Source: Candidatus Peribacter sp. UBA2144
GTDB taxonomy: Bacteria > Patescibacteriota > Gracilibacteria > Peribacterales > Peribacteraceae
Direction of reading: 5' to 3'
Assembly (NCBI GenBank): GCA_002328295.1
Contig: DCXE01000016.1
Span: 1 to 22,451, forward strand
Length of the DNA stretch: 22,451 nt
The notes beneath the pieces are model-generated. The model had not been told where the DNA came from. It searched no databases and was given only the letters and a program-made list of their open reading frames with translations. Positions within the stretch are counted from its first letter, which is position 1; each line of letters opens with the position of its first letter. A program made the position numbers and the translations under genes. Below are positions 6,750 through 14,747 of the stretch, piece by piece.

Positions 6750-6785
6750 CCCCGAGACCGCTAGACGGTTTCGGGGCTTTTTTAG
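6750..6785 (+). terminator. Rho-independent terminator of the his-like operon
   Basis: An 11-bp stem CCCCGAGACCG / CGGTTTCGGGG (one G-U pair), a five-base loop and a run of seven T after one C. It closes the operon that starts at hisI and separates it from ribD. Confidence 0.9.
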
Positions 6786-6818
6786 TTGAGCTTTGATTTT
6801 GGAGTGTAGAATTAGGAT

Positions 6819-7757
6819 GTGAACCACGCTCACTTCATCAACTACTGCTTGCTCCTAGCCTCACAAGGCCGTGGAAAGGTCAGAGCTAATCCAATGGTCG
6901 GCTCAGTACTTGTGAGAGGCGATAAGATTGTGGCTGAGGCGTTCCACTTAAGTTTCGGTCAGGCACACGCGGAGAGGGCGTTATTAGAGCGTTTCGAGGG
7001 TGCTATAGAGTCAGATGATGTTTTATATGTAAATCTGGAGCCTTGTTGCCACCGAGGCAAAACTCCGCCGTGTACAGACATAATAATCGAGAAGGGGATT
7101 AAACGATTAGTATTTGGAATGCTTGATCCTAACGCGCAAGTAAGCGGAAAGGGGATTGCTATACTCAGAGAAGCTGGAGTTGAGGTGGTAGGTCCTGTGT
7201 TGCCTGAGGTTTGCGAAAGGTTTAATAGGGGATTTGTTTCGGTTCAGAAAAGTGGAAGACCATGGATAACTCTCAAAAAAGCTCAAACCCGCTCAGGTCA
7301 GATTTCAAACAAAAATGGATCCCCTCTTAAGATTACAGATCAGATTCAAGATGAATGGTCACACACAAGGCTCAGAGCCAGACATGATGCGATACTTGTT
7401 GGAGTTCAGACCATTATTAGTGATGATCCAAAGCTTACAGTCAGATACGGGGACATAAGCTTCCAGCCAGCCAGAATAGTTCTTGATCCAAATGGGAGGA
7501 TGCCGAAGGAAGCGAATGCGGTCGGTGGGAGGATGATAGTTGTAACAAAAGAGACAAAGGGTACAAAGGAGACAAAAGAATCAAAAGAGAATGGAATAGA
7601 GAGAATTCAGATCCCCTTTAAGAACGGATCGTTTGATCTAGATAAGCTTTGGAAAGCTCTTGATATTACAAGTATCTTAGTTGAAGGAGGGGAGAGGACT
7701 TGGAAATCGTTTAAGGATGTTGGAATGATTGATGAAGAAGTAATATTAATAGGTTGA
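6819..7757 (+). CDS. ribD: Riboflavin biosynthesis deaminase/reductase RibD, C-terminally truncated
   Basis: RibD deaminates the pyrimidine made by GTP cyclohydrolase II and then reduces its ribosyl chain with NADPH. The deaminase domain is intact: NPMVG (24-28), zinc HAE (50-52), and PC with the distal C of CCHRGKTPPC (76-85). The reductase domain starts near residue 155 (ITLKKAQTRSGQIS) and keeps RARHDAILVGVQTIISDDPKL. Two oddities: a 12-residue threonine/lysine-rich insert (245-256) comes from an in-frame nonamer array, and the protein stops at residue 312, shortly after LVEGG, where an octamer array supplies the TGA stop. The usual length is about 350-370. The start is GTG 6819 with a weak upstream site. 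No other rib gene is in the window. It may be a decaying gene. Confidence 0.9.
   Translation: MNHAHFINYCLLLASQGRGKVRANPMVGSVLVRGDKIVAEAFHLSFGQAHAERALLERFEGAIESDDVLYVNLEPCCHRGKTPPCTDIIIEKGIKRLVFGMLDPNAQVSGKGIAILREAGVEVVGPVLPEVCERFNRGFVSVQKSGRPWITLKKAQTRSGQISNKNGSPLKITDQIQDEWSHTRLRARHDAILVGVQTIISDDPKLTVRYGDISFQPARIVLDPNGRMPKEANAVGGRMIVVTKETKGTKETKESKENGIERIQIPFKNGSFDLDKLWKALDITSILVEGGERTWKSFKDVGMIDEEVILIG
7551..7586 (+). repeat. In-frame nonamer array inside ribD
   Basis: Four units of period 9 (GAGACAAAG, GGTACAAAG, GAGACAAAA, GAATCAAAA) encode ETK-GTK-ETK-ESK. The unit matches the arrays inside nrdJ (12813-12839) and around 15043-15529. The insert lies in the reductase domain, next to VVTKE, and does not shift the frame. 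Confidence 0.8.
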
Positions 7758-7838
7758 TAGGTTTGGAGGTGAATAGGTTGAGAGGTTCCTATTAAACCTA
7801 TTCACCTATGGACCTGTAACCTATTGACCTATTAACCA
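7750..7838. repeat. Octamer inverted-array element, AGGTT family, copy 2
   Basis: The left array (7750-7787; units like AGGTTGAT, AGGTGAAT) faces an inverted right array (7788-7837; units like CCTATTAA, CCTATTGA). The right arm starting GTTCCTATTAA parallels the copy at 3100-3142. The stop codon of ribD lies in its first unit, so the element defines the truncated end of that gene. Confidence 0.75.
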
Positions 7839-7841
7839 AAG

Positions 7842-7868
7842 AAAAACCCCGCTTTACTCACGGGGTCT
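7842..7868 (-). terminator. Terminator of the minus-strand surface protein
   Basis: Read on the minus strand, the stem ACCCCG / CGGGGT with a nine-base loop is followed by TTTTTC. It lies about 25 bases after the stop of the surface protein gene. On the plus strand it is followed by CTTTCT, so it may also stop transcription coming from ribD. Confidence 0.7.
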
Positions 7869-7893
7869 TTCTCACCAACACTTCTATTCTGTT

Positions 7894-10050
7894 CTATTTA
7901 TACATCTGAATCGCGTTCAGAATCACCTTGGAAACCTCTGCTCTGTTAATCGGAGAGCGTGGGCGGAAGGTGCTAGCATTATCATCACCGGATACAAGAC
8001 CGTCGGAAGTAGCTGTTTCGATAGCAGCTGCGTTTGGAGTACCGGTTGAAACATCTGAGTATTGGCCTCCGCTTGCTGATCCTACATTACGTCCAAATAC
8101 TTCCAATATAGTTTGGACAACTGCTCCTCTTGGGGCAGGATCATTTACGTTCAAACGATCGTTCTTGAAGATAGATACACCAAGGCTTTCTAGCTTTGCG
8201 ACGTATCCTGCAGACCATTGTCCTCTTGCAGACCTAAGATCAGGAGATTTGCCGGACAGTGGATTCTTGCCAGCGGCTCCCAGAGCCATCTTGGCTACTT
8301 CTGCATAAGTAACTGAGTTTCCTGGACCGAATTCTCCTGTAGGTCGTCCTCTGCCATCTCTGTATCCGGAAACGACTCCCTTGTCTATCAACGAGAACAC
8401 GAACGGTGCGTACCAAGCTGCGGAAGAAACGTCTCTCATTGTTACACCTTTTCCGTCAATCGTTACTTTAAGTGCACGACCATCCTGTTGTGAAAGAGAT
8501 AGGGACAGGGCGCCTTGGGACTCGGTTGCTCCTTCACCTTCACCAGCTGTGCCATCTCCTTCTCCAGCATCCGTTGTACTGTCAGTTGGAGTAGTTGTCG
8601 TACCAGTATCTCCACCACCACCTCCACCACCTCCGCCGCCGCCTCCTCCGCCACCACCACCACCACCACCACCGGCGTTTTGAGCAGCCTGTTGTGCTTC
8701 CCAAGCTGCGCGCAGAGTGGCTGCACGTGCTGCACGATCAGCGGCATCTGATCCTCCTCCAAACACTAGTGTTGTTGTTCCTGAGGACTGCAAACCGTCA
8801 TGAGGGTCTGTGTACCAGAATGTTGCAGTGCTTGTTGCAGTAGCTTCCAAAGTACCGTTATATGCGGTAACAGCAGAATTAGCGGTTGGGATAGATATTT
8901 CAAATACACCTGCTGCTAAGCCACTTTCTAGCAGAACACCGGTTTCGGTATCTGTTCCAATCTTTATTGATCCCGTAAGAGAATCTGCTGTCAAAGCTCT
9001 AATATTCTCTGAAGGGTCAGTTAGTATGAATCTGAGATTTTCACTAACACCGTATGAGTTTACATCTCCACCAGCCAATTTTGCCGATTGAGCTGATCCT
9101 TTGTAAACAAGCCAGGAACTGTATCCATCTGTGATAGTTCCTTCTTCATCAATGTATCCAAGGTTAGAAATCGTGGCACCTGTTGCATATAGATTGTATC
9201 CGCTAAGTGAGAGGATTGATCCTGAATCTATAGTCAATGTTGTGGCAACGCTAGCCGTTCCACTGAGCTCAGTTCCGCTACCGGCTGCAATCGTAGAGAT
9301 CTGAAGTGCATAAATAACGTTGCTGGCAAAGTCGATCCATGTCGTATCATCCTGAATCTGCCATGTTCCACCTCCGGATGCATTAAAGATTGCTGCGTCA
9401 CCAACAGAGATAGCACCGGATACGGTTACGTTGGAATCGACCTCCATACCGGCTTGTGCTGCGCTTGCAACAGTAATACCTCCTGAAACTGTTAGAGGAA
9501 TATCATTTACCTGAAGGTTCAAATTACCAAGAGTGACTGTAAGAAGACCGGTTAGTGTAAGAGCTGTTCCATTAACCGTAATGTCATCGTCTGTACCTCC
9601 TCCTGTGTTATTGATGGTTAGGTTATTTATCGCCTCACTATCGAAGTCAATTGCCTGATCCAAGACACCATTAAGCGTCCATGTTCCACCTGTAACATTA
9701 AGGAAGGCACTATCTCCGACAGTAACAGATCCAGAGTTGCTAACATTCGAATCGGTTGTAAGTATCGCGTTAGCATCGCTAGCCAGCGTAAGCGCAGTTC
9801 CTACCTGAAGGTTCAAGCTGTTCGTGGCCATATCGAGGTTACCTCTTGTGATAGTTAGCGTTCCAGATACGGCAAGCGGTCCTCCGGCTACTGTTATGGT
9901 GCCGGTTGATGTTCCAGATGTGGTTGTATTGTTAATCGTTAGGTTTTCGAACCTCTGTCCATCGAGGTCTATAGTCTGATTTCCATTATTTCCATTAAGA
10001 GTCAGCGTACCTCCAGTAAGCGAGAAAGTTGCCGCGTCTCCAACTGACAC
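7894..10050 (-). CDS. Beta-repeat surface protein with poly-Gly linker and SLH domains, 5' end missing
   Basis: The C-terminal ~180 residues hold SLH-type cell-wall-binding repeats (from about residue 540: WYAPFVFSLIDKGVVSGYRD; then WSAGYVAKLESLGV; then AIETATSDGLVSGDDNASTF with NRAEVSKVIL). Before them are a Thr/Glu/Gly-rich hinge and about 21 consecutive glycines (near 460-480). The N-terminal half is made of ~105-residue Thr/Asn/Gly-rich units (VGD marks at residues 3, 111 and 216; TINNT in each), typical of beta-solenoid adhesins. The reading frame begins in the middle of a repeat at a GTG codon, with an in-frame stop at 10066-10068 and no signal peptide. A surface protein needs export, so this is a 5'-truncated gene, an assembly join, or a silent cassette. 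Confidence 0.8.
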   Translation of the reverse strand: MSVGDAATFSLTGGTLTLNGNNGNQTIDLDGQRFENLTINNTTTSGTSTGTITVAGGPLAVSGTLTITRGNLDMATNSLNLQVGTALTLASDANAILTTDSNVSNSGSVTVGDSAFLNVTGGTWTLNGVLDQAIDFDSEAINNLTINNTGGGTDDDITVNGTALTLTGLLTVTLGNLNLQVNDIPLTVSGGITVASAAQAGMEVDSNVTVSGAISVGDAAIFNASGGGTWQIQDDTTWIDFASNVIYALQISTIAAGSGTELSGTASVATTLTIDSGSILSLSGYNLYATGATISNLGYIDEEGTITDGYSSWLVYKGSAQSAKLAGGDVNSYGVSENLRFILTDPSENIRALTADSLTGSIKIGTDTETGVLLESGLAAGVFEISIPTANSAVTAYNGTLEATATSTATFWYTDPHDGLQSSGTTTLVFGGGSDAADRAARAATLRAAWEAQQAAQNAGGGGGGGGGGGGGGGGGGGGGDTGTTTTPTDSTTDAGEGDGTAGEGEGATESQGALSLSLSQQDGRALKVTIDGKGVTMRDVSSAAWYAPFVFSLIDKGVVSGYRDGRGRPTGEFGPGNSVTYAEVAKMALGAAGKNPLSGKSPDLRSARGQWSAGYVAKLESLGVSIFKNDRLNVNDPAPRGAVVQTILEVFGRNVGSASGGQYSDVSTGTPNAAAIETATSDGLVSGDDNASTFRPRSPINRAEVSKVILNAIQMYK
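8611..8673 (-). repeat. Poly-glycine codon tract
   Basis: Twenty-one consecutive GGN codons (on the plus strand a CCN tract) in the surface protein gene. The mixture of GGA, GGT and GGC codons shows that it is partly selected as protein. The last seven are all GGT, a pure trinucleotide run prone to slippage. Confidence 0.85.
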
Positions 10051-10163
10051 TGCAATTAATTTACGTCAATCCAAATAGTTTGATTAACAAGTATCAACTA
10101 TATATCGTGTGCGATTGCTGTCATTAGCACAGCATATTGTGTTTCTTACTTGACATGTTGACA

Positions 10164-13100
10164 ATGGAACCTACCGCAAAAACACCCCCAAAATCGTTTG
10201 CTTCAGAAGTTAAAGTTGCTTCAAAAGATGGTGCTCCTGTAAAACAGGGCATGGCAATCGGAAGGAGATTCACCACACCCGGAAGCGACCCACTGGAAGA
10301 GGTGAAATATGAAAAGAGACTAAGTTCGATTAAAAATCCAGATGGTTCAACAGTATTCGAGATGGATGGAGCCGAGATTCCTATGGATTGGAGCCAGGTT
10401 GCAACCGACATCGTAGTCAGCAAGTACTTTAGAAAAGCCGAGGTTCCTCAGGTCGATGAGAATGGAAATATTATGCTAGACGACAAGGGGCAAGTTGTTA
10501 CAGGTCCGGAACAAAGCGTGAAGCAAGTAGTTAGGCGCTTGGCCGGATGCTGGCGCGATTGGGGAGAGAAATACGGTTACTTTGAAACTTTGCAGGATGC
10601 TCAGGCGTTCGAAGACGAGCTTAAGTACATGCTAGTTCACCAAATGGCAGCGCCGAACAGTCCGCAATGGTTTAACACGGGTTTAAATCATTCTTATGGA
10701 ATAACTGGTCCTGCCCAAGGACATTTCTACTGTGATCCGGTCACGGGTGCAGTGAAAAAAAGTACAGACGCTTACACGCATCCACAACCTCATGCTTGTT
10801 TTATACAATCGGTAAATGATGACATGGTTAACTCCGGCGGTATCATGGATCTCTGGGTCCGCGAAGCACGTCTCTTTAAATACGGATCAGGTACCGGTAC
10901 AAACTTTTCAAAAATTAGAGGAGAGGGTGAACCGCTTTCAGGCGGAGGATTTAGTTCTGGCTTAATGAGTTTTCTGAAAATTGGAGACCGCGCCGCGGGT
11001 GCAATAAAGTCAGGTGGAACAACAAGGCGTGCTGCGAAAATGGTTTGTCTAGATCTTGACCATCCGGATATCGAGAAATTTATAGACTGGAAAGCCAACG
11101 AAGAAAAAAAAGTTGCTGCCATGTCGGATGCAGGATACTCGACCGACTTCAACTCCGAAGCTTATCAAACCGTCTCCGGCCAAAATTCCAACAACTCTGT
11201 CCGCATTCCGCATAGTTTCTTCGAGCGAGTGGAAAAAGATGGGAAGTGGGATCTGATATGGAGAACTGCGCTTAAACAAGCCAAAAAACAAGGGTCTGAA
11301 CCGGAGCCATGCAAGACGATGAAGGCGCGTGAGCTTTGGGACAAGATCGGATATGCAGCATGGGCATGTGCGGACCCCGGAGTGCAGTACGACACTACGA
11401 TTAATGAGTGGCATACATGTCCGGCAAGTGGGCAAATAAATGCCAGTAATCCATGCAGCGAATATATGTTTTTGGATAATACGGCATGCAATTTAGCCTC
11501 ACTCAATCTGATGAAGTTCTACGATCAGGAGCATAAAACATTCGAGATTGAAAAGTTTAAACACGCAGTTAGGATTTGGACGATCGTTCTAGAGATATCG
11601 GTTTTGATGGCGCAGTTTCCAAGTGAAGAAATAGCAGACTTAAGTTACAGGTTTCGCACTCTTGGTCTAGGTTACGCAAACCTCGGAGCTTTACTTATGC
11701 GAATGGGTATTCCGTACGACTCGGCGCGCGGTCGCGCGATTGCCGGAGCTCTTACTGCGATTTTAACTGGCGAGTCTTATGCGGCTTCTGCAGAAATGGC
11801 TAAGCATTTGGGTGTCTTTAAAGAATATCCTCTCAATCGCGATCATATGCTTAAAGTTATACGCAACCACAGGCGTGCGGCTTACGATGCACCAGCATCC
11901 GAGTACGAAGGACTCTCTGTGCTTCCGGTAAGCATCAACCAGCATGTTTGTCTTCCGGAATTACTGGAATCAGCGAAAGAGTGTTGGGATCGTGCTCTCT
12001 CTTCAGGAGAAAAATACGGTTATCGCAACGCGCAGACAACTGTTATTGCGCCGACGGGAACTATCGGCCTCCTTATGGATTGTGATACAACCGGAGTCGA
12101 GCCAGACTTCGCAATTGTGAAATTTAAAAAACTGGCGGGAGGCGGTTACATGAAGATTGTGAATCAATCTGTTGCAGTTGCTCTTAAAGCTTTGCAATAC
12201 ACCGAACAGGAAAATCAAGAAATTATGAAGTATGTTTTGGGAACACTTTCACTTGAAGGAGCTCCTCACATAAATCGTCAGTCACTCAAAGAAAAAGGAT
12301 GCACAGATGAGTGCATTGCGAAAATAGAACAAGCTTTGCCCACGGTCTTTGAATTGCAATTCGCTTTCAATCGTTTTGTACTTGGGGACGAGGTGCTAGA
12401 AAAGCTAGGACTAACTCAGGAACAGATAGAGTCTCCGAATCTTAATATTCTTAAAGAGCTTGGATTCAGCGAGGAAGAGATTGAGGAAGCAAATATCGTT
12501 ATATGCGGGCACATGACGCTTGAAGGAGCTCCTCATATGAAGGAGGAGGATCTGCCTGTATTTGATTGTGCAAGCAAATGCGGTAAAGATGGCATTCGCT
12601 TAATATCAGCTGAAGGGCATATAAATATGATGGCAGTTGTTCAGCCCTTCATAACAGGTTCCATTTCAAAAACGATTAATCTGCCAAATGAGGCTACTGT
12701 TGAAGACGTAAAGGAAGCGTACATGCTTGGCTGGAAGAAAGGACTCAAAGCCAATGCTTTGTATAGGGATGGGTGTAAGTTGAGCCAGCCGCTGTCTGCT
12801 TCTTCGAAGAAGGAGACAAAGGATACAAAGGAGAAGAAGGAGATAGTAGAAAGGGTTGTGTATAAAGAGGTTCCACGCAGAAGAAAACTTCCTGATGAGA
12901 GGAGGTCTATCACTCACAAACTTTCGGTTGCAGGACACGAGGCTTACATTCACGTAGGTTTGTATGAGGATGGATCTGCAGGGGAGCTCTTTATAAAAAT
13001 GAGTAAAGAAGGGTCTACACTCTCGGGCGTGATGGATACTCTTGCACTCAGTATTTCTATGAATTTGCAGTATGGAGTTCCGATTGAAGTCTTATGTTCC

Positions 13101-13550
13101 AAGCTTGTTCACACACGGTTTGAACCGATGGGAATGACTACCAACAAAGAGATCCCAATGGTAACAAGCATCATGGATTATCTTGGGCGCTGGCTGGCAC
13201 TCAAGTTCCTGCCGAAGGAACAGGCTATGCAGTTCCATAATAAAGAACTTGTGCAAAAAGCATATGAGGAAGGAACAAAAAGCAAAGATGCATTTGCAAT
13301 GAGACTTCCGATATTAGATGAAGGTGCAACAGTTCAGATAGAAGATAGGGGAACAATTGTTGAGGAAAAAACTTCAGCGGAGATAGAAGAACAGATTATG
13401 GAAGTAGAAGCCGCTCCTACCAAAATGGAAATTGCAAAGCTTCAAGGTTTCACAGGATCCATATGCACAGGTTGTGGTTCGGTCAGAGTTAAACGAAACG
13501 GATCATGTGAAGTATGTTTGGATTGTGGGGCGACCTCTGGTTGTAGTTGA
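10164..13550 (+). CDS. nrdJ: Adenosylcobalamin-dependent (class II) ribonucleotide reductase
   Basis: The enzyme reduces ribonucleotides to deoxyribonucleotides using a cobalamin-generated thiyl radical. Start ATG 10164 (MEPTAKTPPKSF) is chosen, although in-frame ATGs at 10137 and 10155 exist; none has a ribosome site. The product is 1128 residues. Visible in order: NSPQWFNTGLNHSYG; PHACFIQ (redox Cys 212); the radical-site motif NPCSE (Cys 431); ACNLASLNL (partner Cys 442); APTGTIG; and a C-terminal zinc ribbon CTGCG...CEVCLDCG (C1101, C1104, C1118, C1121). A Lys/Thr/Glu insert at about 884-892 derives from an in-frame nonamer array. Cobalamin synthesis is not seen, so B12 would be scavenged. 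Its stop codon abuts the octamer array of the next element. Confidence 0.95.
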   Translation: MEPTAKTPPKSFASEVKVASKDGAPVKQGMAIGRRFTTPGSDPLEEVKYEKRLSSIKNPDGSTVFEMDGAEIPMDWSQVATDIVVSKYFRKAEVPQVDENGNIMLDDKGQVVTGPEQSVKQVVRRLAGCWRDWGEKYGYFETLQDAQAFEDELKYMLVHQMAAPNSPQWFNTGLNHSYGITGPAQGHFYCDPVTGAVKKSTDAYTHPQPHACFIQSVNDDMVNSGGIMDLWVREARLFKYGSGTGTNFSKIRGEGEPLSGGGFSSGLMSFLKIGDRAAGAIKSGGTTRRAAKMVCLDLDHPDIEKFIDWKANEEKKVAAMSDAGYSTDFNSEAYQTVSGQNSNNSVRIPHSFFERVEKDGKWDLIWRTALKQAKKQGSEPEPCKTMKARELWDKIGYAAWACADPGVQYDTTINEWHTCPASGQINASNPCSEYMFLDNTACNLASLNLMKFYDQEHKTFEIEKFKHAVRIWTIVLEISVLMAQFPSEEIADLSYRFRTLGLGYANLGALLMRMGIPYDSARGRAIAGALTAILTGESYAASAEMAKHLGVFKEYPLNRDHMLKVIRNHRRAAYDAPASEYEGLSVLPVSINQHVCLPELLESAKECWDRALSSGEKYGYRNAQTTVIAPTGTIGLLMDCDTTGVEPDFAIVKFKKLAGGGYMKIVNQSVAVALKALQYTEQENQEIMKYVLGTLSLEGAPHINRQSLKEKGCTDECIAKIEQALPTVFELQFAFNRFVLGDEVLEKLGLTQEQIESPNLNILKELGFSEEEIEEANIVICGHMTLEGAPHMKEEDLPVFDCASKCGKDGIRLISAEGHINMMAVVQPFITGSISKTINLPNEATVEDVKEAYMLGWKKGLKANALYRDGCKLSQPLSASSKKETKDTKEKKEIVERVVYKEVPRRRKLPDERRSITHKLSVAGHEAYIHVGLYEDGSAGELFIKMSKEGSTLSGVMDTLALSISMNLQYGVPIEVLCSKLVHTRFEPMGMTTNKEIPMVTSIMDYLGRWLALKFLPKEQAMQFHNKELVQKAYEEGTKSKDAFAMRLPILDEGATVQIEDRGTIVEEKTSAEIEEQIMEVEAAPTKMEIAKLQGFTGSICTGCGSVRVKRNGSCEVCLDCGATSGCS
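12813..12839 (+). repeat. In-frame nonamer array inside nrdJ
   Basis: Three units GAGACAAAG, GATACAAAG, GAGAAGAAG (ETK-DTK-EKK) use the same unit as the array in ribD and those at 15043-15529. It falls in a linker between the catalytic part and the C-terminal domains of nrdJ, where an insert is likely tolerated. Confidence 0.7.
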
Positions 13551-14006
13551 CAAGTTACAAGTTGACTAGTTAACTAGTTCATCCTATGAGTACGTTTAAA
13601 TCTTTCGAGGATATTGAAGCATGGCAGGAGAGTCGTAAGCTTGTTAAATCGATTCGCGTCATATGCAAACTAGATAATGTAAAAAGGGATTTTGCATTTG
13701 TTGATCAGATCACAAGGTCAGCGAGGTCAATATCTGCAAACATTGCTGAAGGGAGTGAGGCTCTTACGTATCCAGATTTCATACAATATCTGGGTCATGC
13801 AAGAAAGTCTGCTTCTGAAGTCAGAGCTCATTTATACGATGCACGTGATGAGGAATATGTTTCAGATCAAGAATTTGAATCACTGACTGAACAAACAAGA
13901 TATATTGGACGAATGCTGACAAAGTTAATCTGTTATTTGCAAGGATTAGATCAAAAGCAAAAACGTACTGTTAAAAAACTTGCAACTAGTTAACTAGTAA
14001 ACTAGT
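13551..14006. mobile_element. Candidate minimal element: octamer inverted arrays around a four-helix-bundle gene
   Basis: The left array (13551-13582; units such as AAGTTGAC, TAGTTAAC) and the right array (13984-14006; AACTAGTT, AACTAGTA, AACTAGTC) both contain the identical palindrome ACTAGTTAACTAGT (13565-13578 and 13985-13998). Between them lies only the four-helix-bundle gene, whose stop codon is inside the right array. The nrdJ stop touches the left array. The composite is about 456 bp and matches in design the element at 15043-15529. Mobility is inferred from layout only. Confidence 0.45.
13586..13993 (+). CDS. Four-helix-bundle protein, 23S rRNA intervening-sequence type
   Basis: The 135-residue product belongs to the small helical family (TIGR02436 type) first seen in 23S rRNA intervening sequences and related to the Avd accessory proteins of diversity-generating retroelements. 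Diagnostic segments: FEDIEAWQESRKLVKSI at the N-terminus, DQITRSARSISANIAEG in the middle and RYIGRMLTKLICYLQGL near the end. The fold forms a basic-surfaced pentamer in known members; its cellular role is not established. The tail QKQKRTVKKLATS is partly encoded by the right octamer array. No rRNA or reverse transcriptase is nearby. It shares the family, but not the repeat unit, with the gene at 15091-15453. Confidence 0.9.
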   Translation: MSTFKSFEDIEAWQESRKLVKSIRVICKLDNVKRDFAFVDQITRSARSISANIAEGSEALTYPDFIQYLGHARKSASEVRAHLYDARDEEYVSDQEFESLTEQTRYIGRMLTKLICYLQGLDQKQKRTVKKLATS

Positions 14007-14066
14007 CAACTAAACATCATCAATATAAGGAATAAAAATGAGTAAGAAATATGCTACTATTTATAC

Positions 14067-14489
14067 ATGTCGATGGCGTTCGAATTACCACCGGGCCTGA
14101 GAGAAAGAATGAAGAAGGCAAAAAAGAAAATGTCCCCCGCAGCATACGAGAAACTCAGAGAGCGCGTGAAGGGTCCGGAGGATTTGGAAAAGGAGCTTGG
14201 CCACATGGAGCATCTTGCCAACTTGCAGTTCAACATGGAGTCGGAACCTCGTGTTAAAGAGAAACTTAAGGAAAAGATAAAGGAAGATATTGAGTCAGCT
14301 GGAGTTGAGGAAGTGTTGGAAGGGAATATAGAAGGGGATTTTGATGTTTCAATCGAAGAAAATCCGGATACACACGAAGATCAGTTAGTTGTTGCACCGG
14401 AGGGTAATGTAAGTGAAAAGATTGTTATAAAGCCTGCATATTCTGAGCAGTACATTGCTCAGTTCTCGAATGGCTCAGAGGGATCTTAA
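14067..14489 (+). CDS. Charged hypothetical protein
   Basis: This 140-residue hydrophilic protein could start at ATG 14067 or, two codons later, at 14073 (MAFELPPGLRERM). The first ~75 residues are strongly helical and Lys/Glu-rich (MKKAKKKMSPAAYEKLRERV, then KEKLKEKIKEDIES), likely a coiled coil. The rest is acidic and probably extended (EGNIEGDFDVSIEENPDTHE) and ends near IKPAYSEQYIAQF. No signal peptide, membrane helix or known motif is seen, and I do not recognise the family. A short competing ATG with better upstream purines exists at 14038, but its frame closes after 20 codons. Confidence 0.65.
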   Translation: MSMAFELPPGLRERMKKAKKKMSPAAYEKLRERVKGPEDLEKELGHMEHLANLQFNMESEPRVKEKLKEKIKEDIESAGVEEVLEGNIEGDFDVSIEENPDTHEDQLVVAPEGNVSEKIVIKPAYSEQYIAQFSNGSEGS

Positions 14490-14636
14490 AAACTGATCAT
14501 AAGGACGCCAAACACGGCGACTAAGAGGAATGCTCTCATAATGTCGGGGGAAGGGACTGGAAGAGTACTCCTTGGTATCAACGATGATCAACTTATTTAG
14601 CTTGCGGAAGGGCAAGAAGGTGTATAAATAAATGAA

Positions 14637-14720
14637 TCACCCTTCGACTAGCTCAGGGTGACAAAATTAATGTCGTGGTGAGCGAGCTAGTGCTGAGCAC
14701 AGTCGAGGCATCGAACCACG
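14637..14720. repeat. REP-like hairpin pair
   Basis: The first hairpin is TCACCCT...AGGGTGA (14637-14661) with the widespread core CCTTCGACTAGCTCAGGG. The second is CGTGGT...ACCACG (14674-14720), enclosing GAGCGAGCTAGTGCTGAGCA. These are the two complementary forms of one REP-like family; a diverged relative is at 2911-2940. The rest of 14490-14747 contains no convincing gene apart from a possible 17-residue peptide on the minus strand. Confidence 0.65.
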
Positions 14721-14721
14721 A

Positions 14722-14744
14722 GTGTATGTACATTGTACATACAC
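14722..14744. promoter_or_regulatory. Perfect 23-bp palindrome
   Basis: GTGTATGTACA, one central base, TGTACATACAC: 11 bp of perfect inverted symmetry, ending three bases before the stop of the RNHCP gene. It has no T-run on either side. It may be an operator-like protein site, or an end of the neighbouring REP-like element. Confidence 0.5.
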
Positions 14745-14747
14745 TTA

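Noticed and set aside
8381..8843. Proline- or histidine-rich frames on the plus strand
   Set aside because: Mirror images of the poly-glycine tract in the surface protein gene.
14038..14100. 20-codon frame with purine-rich upstream (MSKKYATIY...)
   Set aside because: Very short, overlaps the larger gene at 14067, no recognisable feature.
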